This document shows positions 33,415 to 44,012 of a stretch of 64,000 nucleotides of DNA, piece by piece. This DNA is from Phaeodactylum tricornutum CCAP 1055/1. Lineage: Eukaryota; Bacillariophyta; Bacillariophyceae; Surirellales; Neidiaceae. The DNA lies in the NCBI RefSeq assembly GCF_000150955.2, contig NC_011683.1, positions 558,001-622,000 of the forward strand. The letters run 5' to 3'. How positions within the stretch are numbered: the first letter of the stretch is position 1; the number at the start of each line of letters is the position of its first letter. A program made the translations under genes and the position numbers. Below the pieces are notes generated by a model. The model searched no databases. It saw only the letters and a list, made by a program, of their open reading frames with translations, and was not told the origin of the DNA.

Positions 33415-33845
33415 ATTGCTAAGTGTAAACAGTTTATAGACGCTACTGTAAGCAAAGCGAAAAGCTGTGTGTTCGCCGGACCGTGTTCGAGGGGTAGCTT
33501 GGAGATCCACAGTCAAAAACTACGAGGTGGACTCCAATACCCGGAGAAACAGGTCCGTCTGTCCTCCGAGGGATTCAAAACCCAATCAGGTCGCCGGAAA
33601 CAGAGTGACAACTGGAAAGCCAGACACACAACCGTGGTTTTGCGCCATTGACAGTGAGGAATATTACTGTTACTGTTAGTGCAGTACCGACCGACCGAAA
33701 CACAAAATCGAAAACTACCCGAGTACAGCACATCGTCTATGATAAACCTAGGTGCTGCTAGCACACATACTTAACTTACTCACACACCTATACCGAGCGG
33801 CAAACACGTTGAAATTCAGCCGACGCTTTAAGCCGAGACTCAAGC
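33415..33845. other. Intergenic region
   Basis: Between two plus-strand genes. Short overlapping ORFs only; nothing recognised. Confidence 0.45.
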
Positions 33846-35354
33846 ATGTACAAACTGCCTATAATGGCCGACGAGAGGAGGAATATCCGAGGCCGACAAC
33901 GGTACAGCCGTCGTCGTCCATCTTTCTCATCGTGGCTTACGAATCCGTCTCTTGCCGTATTATTCTTGTTTGGAATGATGTTCTTATTCACTGGCAATGG
34001 AATGCTTTGCGCGACGGCGATAGAGGCAACGTGGACCCCCAACGAGGATGGAGACGCTCCACTGCCCTTGTCCAACAATCAACGACAACAGTTACTTCAA
34101 CTGGAAGACACCATTCGGAGTGCTCCCGACCCGCAGGCTACTTTGATGCAAGTAGCTCAATCCAACGAAATGGACCCACAAGAATTGGTAAATTTGCTCA
34201 ATCAGAATCGAAGGGAAATGCAAGCCGCGGGAGCGTTACAACCGCCCGGAACGTCGGGACGGAATATTTGGAAGCTTGTTTCTAGTATGGGAGTGGTGCT
34301 CGTACAGTCGGCATCCAAACATCCGAGATCGTTCGGATTGACCACCGCAAGCCTTTTGTTACTCTTGTTTGTCGCCTACACGGCTCCCAGAACGGGCGTG
34401 GTCCTGTCCTCCAGTGCTGGCTTACTGAGCAAGGGCGCCACTACGGTTTGGAACCCACCGGTGCCATTTGTCCAGTCGTTACTAGACAGTCCGCGATTTT
34501 CGAATCGTGGACTCGGGATCAAAGCAAGAGATGCCTGGAAATCGCTAATTCCGTTGGAAACGCCAGACGGCTTGACGTGGCACAAGAACATCAAAAAGAT
34601 AACAGGCCCACACGCTCTCCGACAAGCCGTCACCTTCCAAACAACCATCGATCCCGATTTTGTGAGCTACTTGCAATCCCCCAGCGACGAAACAGACCAA
34701 GGTGACGTACTGGGTGCGACCCTGGATTTGTGCATGGAACACGCGTCAACGATTGTGTCCACGCGGCAATTGACGGAATTCGTGCCGACAACGTCGGCGG
34801 GCTTGTTGCGCATGATTACCGAACAAGGTGGCCGTGAGCGGAACAGCATTTTAGTGGTACGGCACTTGGGCGACTGGGGCCGCTACGGACTATTGCCTGT
34901 ACAAGTAACTCACGAACATTCAGATGAGAACGAGACCGTATTCTTAACATTAACCACGCTGAAAGGTGCACACTGGGATGGTCAAATTCATTTACAAATC
35001 GATCGGCAAGACAATCAGTTGATTGTGCGGACGAGCATTGTTATTCCCAAGTCGGGTCGGAAAGTGTCAAAGAAATTGGCTACCAAAATTGTCGAAAACT
35101 TGACTCTGTCCGTGGCCGCTTCTATTCGAACACGCACCAAGCAGTCACTGGCCCGTAGATCTCAATCATCTCGCTTTCAGGGAAAGGCCCACAGTCGGGC
35201 CCAAGATCGACGGCACACCCGACACAACAAGGAAACTGCGATTGAAGAAATGGCCGCCGATCGGAGACGGAGATGGCAGCGACAGAACCCCAACTCGGGA
35301 CACTACCGTCCAAGTGGAGACCGCATGCGCAGTCCCAACAACGCCGTTTACTAG
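33846..35354 (+). CDS. Conserved-looking two-transmembrane protein, function unknown
   Basis: Not recognised. A single exon of 502 aa. A basic N-terminus (RGRQRYSRRRPSF) is followed by one membrane segment (residues about 38-58, LAVLFLFGMMFLFTGNGM) and a Gln/Asn-rich helical loop (LEDTIRSAPDPQATLMQVAQ). A second segment lies near residues 163-178 (LTTASLLLLLFVAYTA). A soluble domain of about 230 residues follows, with beta-like stretches (TVFLTLTTLKGAHWDGQIHL, NQLIVRTSIVIPKSG). The C-terminus is very basic and Ser/Arg-rich. The ATG at 33864 is an alternative start. The length and even codon use argue for a real gene; no function is offered. Confidence 0.75.
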   Translation: MYKLPIMADERRNIRGRQRYSRRRPSFSSWLTNPSLAVLFLFGMMFLFTGNGMLCATAIEATWTPNEDGDAPLPLSNNQRQQLLQLEDTIRSAPDPQATLMQVAQSNEMDPQELVNLLNQNRREMQAAGALQPPGTSGRNIWKLVSSMGVVLVQSASKHPRSFGLTTASLLLLLFVAYTAPRTGVVLSSSAGLLSKGATTVWNPPVPFVQSLLDSPRFSNRGLGIKARDAWKSLIPLETPDGLTWHKNIKKITGPHALRQAVTFQTTIDPDFVSYLQSPSDETDQGDVLGATLDLCMEHASTIVSTRQLTEFVPTTSAGLLRMITEQGGRERNSILVVRHLGDWGRYGLLPVQVTHEHSDENETVFLTLTTLKGAHWDGQIHLQIDRQDNQLIVRTSIVIPKSGRKVSKKLATKIVENLTLSVAASIRTRTKQSLARRSQSSRFQGKAHSRAQDRRHTRHNKETAIEEMAADRRRRWQRQNPNSGHYRPSGDRMRSPNNAVY

Positions 35355-35479
35355 AAATAAAGCGTCACTTTCGATTCTTCGGAAGAACGAACCACTCTTT
35401 TACCTATAGATATAAGTTGACGAGGCTTGAGGATATCTTAGACTAAAAGGTATGGCTCGGCAGCCGGGGCTGAAGCTTC

Positions 35480-36214
35480 CTAGGTATGCAGATCATTCCA
35501 CTCCTTGATCGCCTTGCGATACTCTTGCCAGTCGTCCTTTTCCTTCTGTTGCAGTCTATCCCGCACGCGTTTCATGCAGCACAATCCGAGGAGCATGTAC
35601 AGCATGCCCGTGGCCAAAAAGCACCATGACGAAATTTGCATAAATATGGCTGCCCAACTCACGTGCAACTCGTCGGCTGTTTTGTGAACAATGTCTTTGA
35701 TGCGCTCGGATGTGGATTCCTCCACGCATATTAGCCCCAAAAAGGAATACAAAAAGCCTCGACTAATGTATACTTGCAGCAATGGCGACGAGCGTATCCA
35801 AGGTATGGGCCAGCCGGCTTCGACGAGACAGAAGAGAACACAAAACGCGGAAATGTAAATTTTCAAGGCCAGGGACAGGATTCCAATTTTGGCCGGAATT
35901 TCGCTCGCGGGCAAGTAGCAGAGCGGAATTACTTGGGTGGCCAAAAGACAGAGTGCAGCGATCACGGTGACACCTTCCAAAAAGTGGAAGAGCCAGAGAC
36001 AAGCATTTTGACGTGGTATGTGCGGTTTCGTGGCGAGTGCCTTGGAAGCCAAACTGTCCGGCTTACCGTCGTCGTCATCCTTCCCTGTGTCTTGTGACAG
36101 TGCGCCGTAAGTAGACTGTTGCTGCGACGGGTTTTCCTTGATAACTTCCCGCGACGCGTTCTCCATTTTGTCGTGTTCGGAGTCCTCCAAGTCGATCAAA
36201 GGTGCGGTCTCCAT
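35480..36214 (-). CDS. COPI-associated / TVP15-like Golgi membrane protein
   Basis: About 244 aa with an acidic, Gln/Ser-rich cytosolic N-terminus and four hydrophobic segments: residues about 75-98 (GVTVIAALCLLATQVIPL), 110-133 (LALKIYISAFCVLFCLVEAG), 145-162 (YISRGFLYSFLGLICVEE) and 190-215 (SSWCFLATGMLYMLLGLCCM). A charged tail follows. The spacing and the SRG-x-LY-x-FLG motif in the third segment match the COPI_assoc/TVP15 family of small Golgi proteins. The match is from memory of the pattern, so it is called only as probable. The ATG at 36214 was chosen; the open frame continues upstream only by a TTG. Sorting-type residues (APLIDLEDSE) sit near the N-terminus. Confidence 0.6.
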   Translation of the reverse strand: METAPLIDLEDSEHDKMENASREVIKENPSQQQSTYGALSQDTGKDDDDGKPDSLASKALATKPHIPRQNACLWLFHFLEGVTVIAALCLLATQVIPLCYLPASEIPAKIGILSLALKIYISAFCVLFCLVEAGWPIPWIRSSPLLQVYISRGFLYSFLGLICVEESTSERIKDIVHKTADELHVSWAAIFMQISSWCFLATGMLYMLLGLCCMKRVRDRLQQKEKDDWQEYRKAIKEWNDLHT

Positions 36215-37260
36215 GCGAATCCTAAGCAGCCCGAAAAAATTGTAGCATAATGTCAGCTGTGCCTTCAAAGTCAACTCGATTAGTGGTTTTTAAGCAATAC
36301 ACGTTTAAGTGTACTACCTGTATCCTTTCCTACTCAGCTCACATCCATAATAGCATAACGCCAGTGCGCCGCCATTTTCGTTATCTAAAGTTCTACAGCC
36401 GTCCCAACTTACTTTGCATCATTTTCCGATTTCAGCCAAGCTGGTTCGTCCGCATTCTCCTGGTCTTTCCCTGTCATTTTATGTTTTCGATTGGGAGATC
36501 GATTTTGAAGTGGGCGAGTCTCTGCACGTTGCGACGGGCGTATCTCTTTCGTTGACCTTCTCAGAACCGCTGGACATGTCAATCTGTAGGGACGATGGCC
36601 ATCGTTCAAGAGGGTGTTCGGATGAACTGTCAATAGTTTGTTTGAAAATTCTAGTTTTGGACCATACTCTCAGACGTGTCTGGAAGAAGTCATTTCCTAA
36701 CTAACAGAAACGTAATTTTTGTCGTTCTTTAGCACTTTATTCGTCTTTTCCTGCTTGTTGACCCAGACCCGAAACGAACAATCGTACATCTTTAGCATAG
36801 CCGTGTTCGCAAACTGATTGTCACGTGTTGATGGTTGCTAATCTTTGATACGAGATATTTCTCAACGTAGTCTGGGTAGCAACGCTGGGATGCTTTTCCT
36901 GTCCTAGAAGTGCTATCCCCATGATATATGTCTCTTGTTGAGTTTGCGAAACAAGGAAGACTTTCCCCTGAGAGTACATTACTTTGTCAATGGAACTATA
37001 CAATCAAATGCTACGTGCAGCACTCTCCCTTCCAGAAAATAAATAATATTCAGCCAACCTATTGCACTATATAGACAGTGAAGCTACCGAGTCTACAGTA
37101 AAGGAAGTTGTACATTGTACATTAGTAGATAACGAGACAATAATCTACGTATGTACTATTGAGAAGAATGCTCATCACGATGCAACAGATGAAAGAAGCA
37201 ACAGCCCGTTGCTCGAATATTTGGTGCCACCTCAAACCAAAACCTTTTTGATCGAATCTC
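36215..37260. other. Intergenic region (about 1 kb)
   Basis: Lies upstream of the TVP15-like gene and downstream of the eIF4B-like gene, both on the minus strand. Plus-strand ORFs near 36250-36704 overlap each other without recognisable domains. No RNA gene or repeat identified. Confidence 0.45.
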
Positions 37261-37995
37261 TCAGGCCGTCGGCTGGCCTTCCGTAATTGTGTGGGGAGCC
37301 CTCTGTGCCTGGGAGCGCCGCGAACCAAAATTGGCAAAGGTCGAGTCGTGATTGTCGTCGTGTTCGCGGCGATTAGCCTGGGATGATCGCGGACGACGTT
37401 CGTGTTTGATGTACGCCGACTCCTTCGAAGGACCACTTTCGCTCTCTTGGACGTTGAGTTTGGCGAACTCCTCCATCATCTTGTTGAGTTCTTCGCGTTT
37501 GGCTTGCGCGTCGACCCGAAAGGCTTCTTCCGGGAGCTCCTTTTCGTTCGCATCCCGCAGTCGAGCTTCCGCCGCGGCTAGATCCTTGCGGAGCGTTTCC
37601 AACCGTGCTTCTTGTTCCGGTGCAAAGTGCGTGGGACGGGCCTTGCGAGCGATCCGGGAGTCCATGAGGGCAACGTCGACTCCGCGCTGTGACAAAATTT
37701 CTTCCCGTGGCCGCGCCGCTCCAAAGATCCCCGATCCCGACGTGCTCGAATTCTGGCGTTGTCGAGGTTCCCGTGAACGTGGCTTCAACTAAAGAATAGA
37801 AAGGCAGGAATGGGGATGAGTAGAAGGAATATTGGGCGTGTTCTCGAGCTTTTCCGAGCTCTCCCGCGTGTTCACGCGCTGACTTTGGGCGACGATTCGT
37901 ACGACGCATCCGGCGGATCTTACCTGAAGCTTCTTTCGCTGAGGAACTTCCGCAGTTGGCAATTCTGAAGAGGGTTCTTCCAAAGTACTCGTCAT
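37261..37995 (-). CDS. eIF4B/eIF4H-like translation factor
   Basis: Two exons, 37924-37995 (24 codons ending RKKLQ) and 37261-37788, joined in phase 0 over a 135-nt intron (donor CAG|GTAAGATCC, acceptor TTCTTTAG); 199 aa. The join gives QRKKLQLKPRSREPRQRQ followed by SGIFGAARPREEILSQRG. This is the conserved motif of eIF4B/eIF4H-type factors, which help the eIF4A helicase unwind mRNA leaders. After it the protein is charged and helical (EARLETLRKDLAAAEARLRD, KREELNKMMEEFAKLNV), with a basic, disordered tail. No RNA-recognition motif is present, so it is shorter than animal eIF4B. Call rests on the short motif and the overall composition. Confidence 0.65.
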
Positions 37996-38948
37996 GGCAG
38001 AAAAGTGATTCCCGGCGCACAACAGATACGACTGTACGTATCTTTTGGATTGTGAGGCGAGGGATGGAGTGATTGTAGTGATTGTCTCTGCGACTCGTGA
38101 GGGATTGATTCTTGCCGCCCGCGGGGAGCGACGCATCGAACGAGACCGAAAAGGGGTCAAGGCCGTTTTCGAAGTCGAGTGGCACGCACGGTTGGATTTC
38201 GGCTGTTCTGACGCGTGACCGGAAGATACGATTTATACCGCCAAAATGTCTAGATAGCCGCGTCAATTCCCCCCTCTCTATCGTAGTAGTAGTTTCTCCA
38301 GACTAATACAATTGATTATTTCTTCGAATCAGAACGATGAGTTGTGGTTCTGATCGTCCAACGTCCACGCGATAGGACATGTGACATGGAGGACCGCGGA
38401 ATGTCAACACCGACCTTTACTGGTAGCGCTCTATTATCTTTTAATATCCACGTGGTGCTCTGTTCATCGGCACTACGATATTCGGACTATGATTCCATTC
38501 ATCGTTGTCCTGTCGCTTGACCGATGATTCCGCTGCGGCGGAAACCATCTAATGCATGGCCATGGCGAAGTCTAACAAAGCACACAAGAGGACTAGTAGT
38601 ACAGCTTGCAAAGTGCTTTAGAATAAAATAAAGTGAGCACATCATCCGATGTGCACAAGACTAGACTAATGTGATGACCCTAGCATCTCATCCTGAGATG
38701 TCCTCTAAGGTCATTTGTCCTCAACCTTGCTTCCCCATATCCGGGTCAGTATGGCTCTATCAAATCAATTAAACAGATAGGTAGGTAGCTTTCCTAAAGC
38801 CCCACCGTACCTGTTCGGAGGATTTCGCAGCCCTCCCCCAAATCTACTTTCCCCTACTCAAGCACTACTAGCTAGAGGGGTCCAATGGGAGTGCCGACGA
38901 CTACCGTACTCTCCTCCCACCAAAACCGTAGCCAGATACTCTGTAGCC
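37996..38948. other. Intergenic region left of the retroelement
   Basis: About 950 bp with no recognised gene. It contains the stem-loop listed at 38674-38714 and a short inverted repeat near 38637-38654 (GCACATC...GATGTGC). Confidence 0.45.
38674..38714. other. Imperfect stem-loop
   Basis: Outer arms ATGACC/GGTCAT enclose a perfect 7-bp inner stem CATCTCA-TCC-TGAGATG, with unequal internal loops. It could be a small structured RNA, a mobile-element trace or chance. Confidence 0.35.
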
Positions 38949-38953
38949 ACAAC
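38949..38953. repeat. Target-site duplication, left copy
   Basis: ACAAC flanks the element on the left and recurs at 44219-44223. The length of 5 bp is normal for Ty1/copia integration. Confidence 0.85.
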
Positions 38954-39159
38954 TATTGAAGAACACAAAACGACGATGGAGATCACAGTTGGGGAAAACG
39001 ATGAACTACGAAGATTATGAGTCTATATTGTACTCTTGGATATTCGTAGGGACTGTGGGGCTGTGATTCGTTGTGTGTGGGACGGAAGCGACTTGGCTTT
39101 TAGCAGTAGGCGATTGAACTTCTGGTAAGACGTTGTCCTTACCAGGAGTTGGATCAACA
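38954..39159 (-). repeat. LTR (3' LTR of the copia element)
   Basis: 206 bp, read on the minus strand as TGTTG...CAATA. One difference from the copy at 44013-44218. The pol frame ends inside this LTR. Confidence 0.92.
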
Positions 39160-42100
39160 CACCCTCGCTGCAAATGAGAAGTTGCTTTGTCATTGGTTGA
39201 TGACGGTTTGAGAAGGTAGTGTGAGCGCATTTTGCGATGATGTGCGGGAGAATGATGCTTGGAGAAATAGTCGGCTAGATTCGTGAGGCCAGGTCGCCAG
39301 TAAATAATAAACTGTTTTTGCTCGACGCGGTCTTTAACCCAGTAGAAACGCATGTCAATGGCTTTAGAATGGCGTTGCTTGATGGTTTGGTTTGCAATTC
39401 CAGAGGCACAGGCGTTGTCGGTCTGAATAGGTGTAGGCGGCTGAATGTGGCCAAGTTCGTCGAGAGTGACCCGGAAAGCGGTAGCGTCCTTAGCGTTGTA
39501 GAAGAGGGCACCGAGTTCAGCTTTGGTGGCAGATGAGAGAACGACGGACATGATGGAACTATGCGTGTGAATAGCTCCATTGTTTTGAGGTTCCGGATCG
39601 GTCGGAGCGGGAGCATCATTGGGGTGTTTGGGTCGACTGCTGAGGAAAAAGTGACCTGCGGCACGGGAATGGGCTTTCGACTCGGAAAGATAGGAAGCGT
39701 CACTATGAATGTGTAAACACATGTCGCTAGCGTGAAAACGTATCGTTGCGTGTGGGTGAGTGGCACAGTAGTCAAGTAAATGCTCTGCGGCTTGAAGCGT
39801 CGCTTGGGTGGCAGTGGACTGGGCCGATGCAAGGGTGCCGAGGGCGACGAGAATGGTGGAGTCCACAGCCCTAGCATAATAAAGTAGGGTTCCGATGATT
39901 TCTTGCAGGTGGGTCTTGTCGGACGCATTGAGAGGTTCTGTGGTATCAGGAACTGGAGTGAGTTGGGTGGCAACGCCATAGCTTGGTGGGGTCCAAGGGT
40001 GTGGCGCATGTTGCGGCTTGAGAGGGGGCGATCTTTGGAAGCGGGTTAGGGCTTGGTCGATGTATTCGGGCATGGACATGTCTAGGGTTCGATTGTCATA
40101 GTCCCAAGCGAGTGTAAGACCGAGATAACGAGTGCCGTCCCAGTCAATGGTGATGGTGTAGAGCGCTTGTAGGGTGTTGATAAGGTGCTGTGCGTGTTCG
40201 GTGCCAGTGTACTTAACGCCGAAGTCGTCGACAACCAGGGTAAATTGGATAGGGCGTGTGACGTGGCGAAAGAGGCCGGCAGTGTGCTTGGTCTTGACGT
40301 AGCCGTGAGTAGCAAGGTGTTCAACCAGGCGGTCATGAGCGAGAATGCCGGCTTGGGGAAGGCCGTACATACCTTTGCGAATTTCGACGGTAACGGAATT
40401 GTTGTGTATGAGGGGGGTCAACTGGTAATGAGCCAAGATGGTCGGGGGAATATCGGGGACCGGGATGCGCATGTATTCGTAGCGAGCCATGGGTGTGCTG
40501 AGATAGAAATCCTTGATGTCTATGCACATGAACTTTGCCGCGGGTGTGGAGAGGACACTGTTGAACAGGATCTTGGCGGTGGTGATGTCCGCGGTGGGAG
40601 TGCTAACCTTTCCGGGGTACTGAACTAAGTTGCCACCGACGGTAAACCGGATTCGCTTGGGTTCCGATTTCTGAGGGCGAATGCTGGCAACAATGCGTAA
40701 GTAGGTTGCCTTGCGGCCGGGAGGAATGGCATTATGCGCGATAAAGTGCATGGTTTGGCTGCCGTGGGTGCTGTGAGGCGGGTTACCGTTGGTGAGACGG
40801 CCAATCTCGTTGGCAGCAGCGTGAATCCAAGCGGGAGCGTCGGGACCAGTGCGCAGGTGGCGGTATTCCAAGGAGGCACCGGTGGCAGGGTCGACAACTG
40901 CGTTGGCGGAGGCTGGGACAAGAAAGGGTCGGGTGCGGGTGTTGTGTGGATGGGCCTGAACTAGGGTTGGGGTTGGTGGCTGTTTGCGTGCTGTGCGGCG
41001 TCGGCGGCCGGGGTTACCTGTGCGAGAGCAATAGGTGGCCATGGTGGGCACCCTCGGAAGTGCGGGCGAGGGTGTTGGCACCCTCGGAAGGGCAGGGGCG
41101 TGTGCAGCGGTGACCAGCGGGACGGCAAAGCGGACCTGAGGTGGGGTGGCGGGTAGGTCAGGGGGACGGACCGTGGGGACGGGAGCAGGTGTCTGGGCGG
41201 CAGAGGCAGGTGCGGCAATGGTGGCAAAGAGATCGGCAAGGTGGGTGAGGGCCTGGTGCTGGTGTGCGTCGAGAGGTGCAAACGGGGAAGCAGGGGAGGG
41301 ATTTTGGAGCGCATGGACCAGATCGCGGGCGGCGGCCAGGGCACGGTCGTTGGATGAGGCGGTAGGCATGGGGATCTGGCTAGGTAACCAAGAAAGGGTG
41401 TTGGCGACACGTTCTGCCCGTGTTTCGGTGATCCAGACGCGATGGCAGCGATAATGGTGCAGAGCTGGGCCGAGATACCAACCTTCGACTGCATGGGGTG
41501 CCCATGTTTCGCGAACGGCGGGCTTAACGTGAACGAGGACGCGAGTGCCAGGGGGAGCGAGTGGAGTGCGATTGTAATCGAAGGCACCGTGGAGCTGAGC
41601 GTGGGCCGATAACTTGGGATTGAGGCGGGAGCTACGGAGTAAGTTGAGGGTAAGGAGGGCATGGGGAATGAGTCGGTCCCACAGGTGGAGCGGGAAATCC
41701 GGGTTAGTGCTGCAGAGGCCAGCAATGAAGTGGTTCTTGAAGGTGCGGATGGCCCGTTCGGCTGCATTGCGACGGTGCAGATGCGGGGGAGCAAGCTGAA
41801 AGTCGATATGTTCGGAAGTCATGAAGGTTTGGAGGGCTGCAGAGGCTTCGTTGTCCAGGCGTTGGAGTTGAGGTCGGAGGCCGCGTTCGGTGAAAAGCGT
41901 GTGTGCACGTTTGTACGCCGCAAGGATCTCGGGACCGGATTTGCTCTTCATCAGCTCGACGTGAATGGCATTGCTGTCGTAATCGTAGAGGACGAGCATG
42001 TTGGTGTGTCCAGCGCTGGAAGGAGTGAGAAAACGGCCTGGTTGGTCAGTGTAGATCTGTCCAGTGACGCGCTGATGGGTGGCAAAGACGTGGTGCGTGC

Positions 42101-42857
42101 GAGCAACAGGTGGGCGGTCGTGAGCTGAGGTGGCAGTAGGGGCAATGGGGGCCGCCAGGGGACCAATGGGAGGAGACTTGGTGGACCGGAGGTTGGCCCG
42201 TTGTTGATCGAGGTGGCCTTTAATCATGGCAGGGGAGGCCGGTGGGTATTTGCATACTTGGCGGGCGGTGATGTCCGGGAAGGTGGTTAGATGACCGGAG
42301 TCGATGGCGTTGCACCAAGTAGAGAGAGCCGGGGAGAAGAGGGAGGCATGGATAAAGGCAATGCGGTCGGTCAGGGAGGAATGAGGGATGAGAGCATGGG
42401 CTGTGGCGGGAGGAGGGGATGGGGCGAGATCGAGGTGCCAGAGGCCGGTGTGGCGGGAGCGGGTGCCGGAGAGCAGCAGCGTTTGGTCGCGATGAATGTC
42501 GAGGCGAGTGGCTGAGAAGGTGGCTGTGCAGCTGTCGTCGCATAGTTGGCCAATGGAGAGGAGCGGATGTGAAGCGAGCCCAGGAAATATGTGGGCTTGG
42601 CAGGCGGTAGGGGAGAAACCAGGAAGGGCCAGGGTGGCAACGTGGCTTGAGCGGAGGACGGAGCCGTTGGGGACACAGACGGAGAGGCTTGGGTTTGCTG
42701 GTTGTTTGTTTTGGTGGGGGCAGTCAACCGTGATGTAATGACCGGTGCAGCCTGTGTCGGCAATTGCTGAGGTGTGTGGACTAGGCGGGGAGGGGACTAC
42801 AGATGAATTAAGACTAGTAATATGATTTAAATGATCGATATTACTAGAGTTAGTCAT
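39015..42857 (-). CDS. Copia element pol region
   Basis: Open frame of about 1,280 codons. Parts in order: an aspartic protease motif (AIADTGCTGHYI), an integrase core with the downstream region, a Thr/Pro/Ala-rich linker, a reverse transcriptase (FMCIDIKDFYLSTP, YGLPQAGILAH, and VVDDFG as the catalytic box) and an RNase H-type C-terminus. The order protease-integrase-RT-RNase H identifies the copia superfamily. Confidence 0.92.
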   Translation of the reverse strand: MTNSSNIDHLNHITSLNSSVVPSPPSPHTSAIADTGCTGHYITVDCPHQNKQPANPSLSVCVPNGSVLRSSHVATLALPGFSPTACQAHIFPGLASHPLLSIGQLCDDSCTATFSATRLDIHRDQTLLLSGTRSRHTGLWHLDLAPSPPPATAHALIPHSSLTDRIAFIHASLFSPALSTWCNAIDSGHLTTFPDITARQVCKYPPASPAMIKGHLDQQRANLRSTKSPPIGPLAAPIAPTATSAHDRPPVARTHHVFATHQRVTGQIYTDQPGRFLTPSSAGHTNMLVLYDYDSNAIHVELMKSKSGPEILAAYKRAHTLFTERGLRPQLQRLDNEASAALQTFMTSEHIDFQLAPPHLHRRNAAERAIRTFKNHFIAGLCSTNPDFPLHLWDRLIPHALLTLNLLRSSRLNPKLSAHAQLHGAFDYNRTPLAPPGTRVLVHVKPAVRETWAPHAVEGWYLGPALHHYRCHRVWITETRAERVANTLSWLPSQIPMPTASSNDRALAAARDLVHALQNPSPASPFAPLDAHQHQALTHLADLFATIAAPASAAQTPAPVPTVRPPDLPATPPQVRFAVPLVTAAHAPALPRVPTPSPALPRVPTMATYCSRTGNPGRRRRTARKQPPTPTLVQAHPHNTRTRPFLVPASANAVVDPATGASLEYRHLRTGPDAPAWIHAAANEIGRLTNGNPPHSTHGSQTMHFIAHNAIPPGRKATYLRIVASIRPQKSEPKRIRFTVGGNLVQYPGKVSTPTADITTAKILFNSVLSTPAAKFMCIDIKDFYLSTPMARYEYMRIPVPDIPPTILAHYQLTPLIHNNSVTVEIRKGMYGLPQAGILAHDRLVEHLATHGYVKTKHTAGLFRHVTRPIQFTLVVDDFGVKYTGTEHAQHLINTLQALYTITIDWDGTRYLGLTLAWDYDNRTLDMSMPEYIDQALTRFQRSPPLKPQHAPHPWTPPSYGVATQLTPVPDTTEPLNASDKTHLQEIIGTLLYYARAVDSTILVALGTLASAQSTATQATLQAAEHLLDYCATHPHATIRFHASDMCLHIHSDASYLSESKAHSRAAGHFFLSSRPKHPNDAPAPTDPEPQNNGAIHTHSSIMSVVLSSATKAELGALFYNAKDATAFRVTLDELGHIQPPTPIQTDNACASGIANQTIKQRHSKAIDMRFYWVKDRVEQKQFIIYWRPGLTNLADYFSKHHSPAHHRKMRSHYLLKPSSTNDKATSHLQRGCVDPTPGKDNVLPEVQSPTAKSQVASVPHTTNHSPTVPTNIQEYNIDS

Positions 42858-42878
42858 CGGCGTAGCCGTCCCTCCTTC

Positions 42879-43937
42879 CTATTCAGGGGGCTTGGGGGCT
42901 GTCCAAATTTTGGTGGAGCCGCCAAGCGTGTTGGTCGCCGTCGCGTCGTCGCGATGGCCCGGTGCCTTGTTCTTGCAAGTGGTGCTGGTATGGCGCCGGT
43001 TTTTGCTGGTGCCGTGAGTCCAGCAGTAGGTCATGGCAGGCGAGTGAACAGAGGAATCCGACATAGAGAGAGCTGAGAAAGGAAGGCTGAGAGGGTCCAA
43101 GCTAATGGTGGGAGCAAGCGAGGGAGTGGCCGTGAGCACATTCGCGTAGCCGAGGGATCCAGTAGTGGCCGTGAGGCGCCGGTCTTTGTCGGCAAGAGTG
43201 AAGTGGGCCTGGAAGTTGGCAAGGGTGTGAGAAACAAGGGGTAATTTCCGCCACTCCTTGCAGTCTTGGGGAAAAAGGCCGGAGTGGGCAAGGACATCGT
43301 AGCCGGCACGAACTGCGGCGGCCTCAGAGATGGGGTCGTTGCCGTCAATAGAGAACGCAATGGCGTTGTCGAGCTGAAGGAAAACAGTCTCAAGGGGCTC
43401 AGCGGTGTTCCACGGGGTATACATGGACTGCAAATTGTTCTGAAGGTCGGCGGGCTTGATGGTGCCGTATTTGGTCCAAAGGTGAGAGAGCAGATCGAGG
43501 CAGGTGACGGTGCTGAATTCGAAAATGGGATGCCCGAGGGCGCGTACGTAGATTTTCGGGATGGCGTCGAGGAGTTGCTGACGGAGGGCGTTATTGACGG
43601 CGACATAAAGGTTGTAAATGTCGGCATCGCGTTGGTGGATGCGGTTGAACTCGGTGATTTGCGGTTGCGTGGTGCCGACGGGAGGGTTGGCCGGAGGGGC
43701 GACGGGGATGTCGAACGGGACGTCGCTGATGTCGGCGTAGGCGCGGGCAGTAAGTGTGAGGGCCATGTGGCCGTGCGCGCCGCCGCCGTTGAGCGTAGGG
43801 ATGGCGGCGGCGTTGGTACTGAGTTGACGTTGGGCCACTTTGAGAGTGGCGTAAGTCGGTGGGGCGGTGAGGGTGGCAATGGGTTCGAGGACTTTGTGAG
43901 GAAAGTCGCTCAGTTTGAATTGAGCGGAGGTCGACAT
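42879..43937 (-). CDS. Copia element gag region
   Basis: Gag-like frame upstream of pol on the minus strand, with a Cys/His cluster near its C-terminus (YCWTHGTSKNRRHTSTTCKN) like that of diatom CoDi elements. The start at the ATG giving MSTSAQFKL is the most natural; the frame is open further upstream. Gag and pol are separate adjacent frames about 20 nt apart. Confidence 0.82.
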   Translation of the reverse strand: MSTSAQFKLSDFPHKVLEPIATLTAPPTYATLKVAQRQLSTNAAAIPTLNGGGAHGHMALTLTARAYADISDVPFDIPVAPPANPPVGTTQPQITEFNRIHQRDADIYNLYVAVNNALRQQLLDAIPKIYVRALGHPIFEFSTVTCLDLLSHLWTKYGTIKPADLQNNLQSMYTPWNTAEPLETVFLQLDNAIAFSIDGNDPISEAAAVRAGYDVLAHSGLFPQDCKEWRKLPLVSHTLANFQAHFTLADKDRRLTATTGSLGYANVLTATPSLAPTISLDPLSLPFSALSMSDSSVHSPAMTYCWTHGTSKNRRHTSTTCKNKAPGHRDDATATNTLGGSTKIWTAPKPPE

Positions 43938-44012
43938 TGGGACTGAGGATAAGGCGGATGGACGGTAGGGCAGGGCTGGGAGCAGAGAGACGGAGGGGTT
44001 GCTTCGTAGTTC

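Noticed and set aside
36250-36704. Overlapping plus-strand ORFs between TVP15-like and eIF4B-like genes
   Set aside because: They overlap in different frames without a domain or clear ATG context.
43266-43946. Long plus-strand ORF antisense to the retroelement gag
   Set aside because: Shadow of the gag coding frame; Gly/Val/Glu-rich composition is what the reverse strand of such a gene gives.
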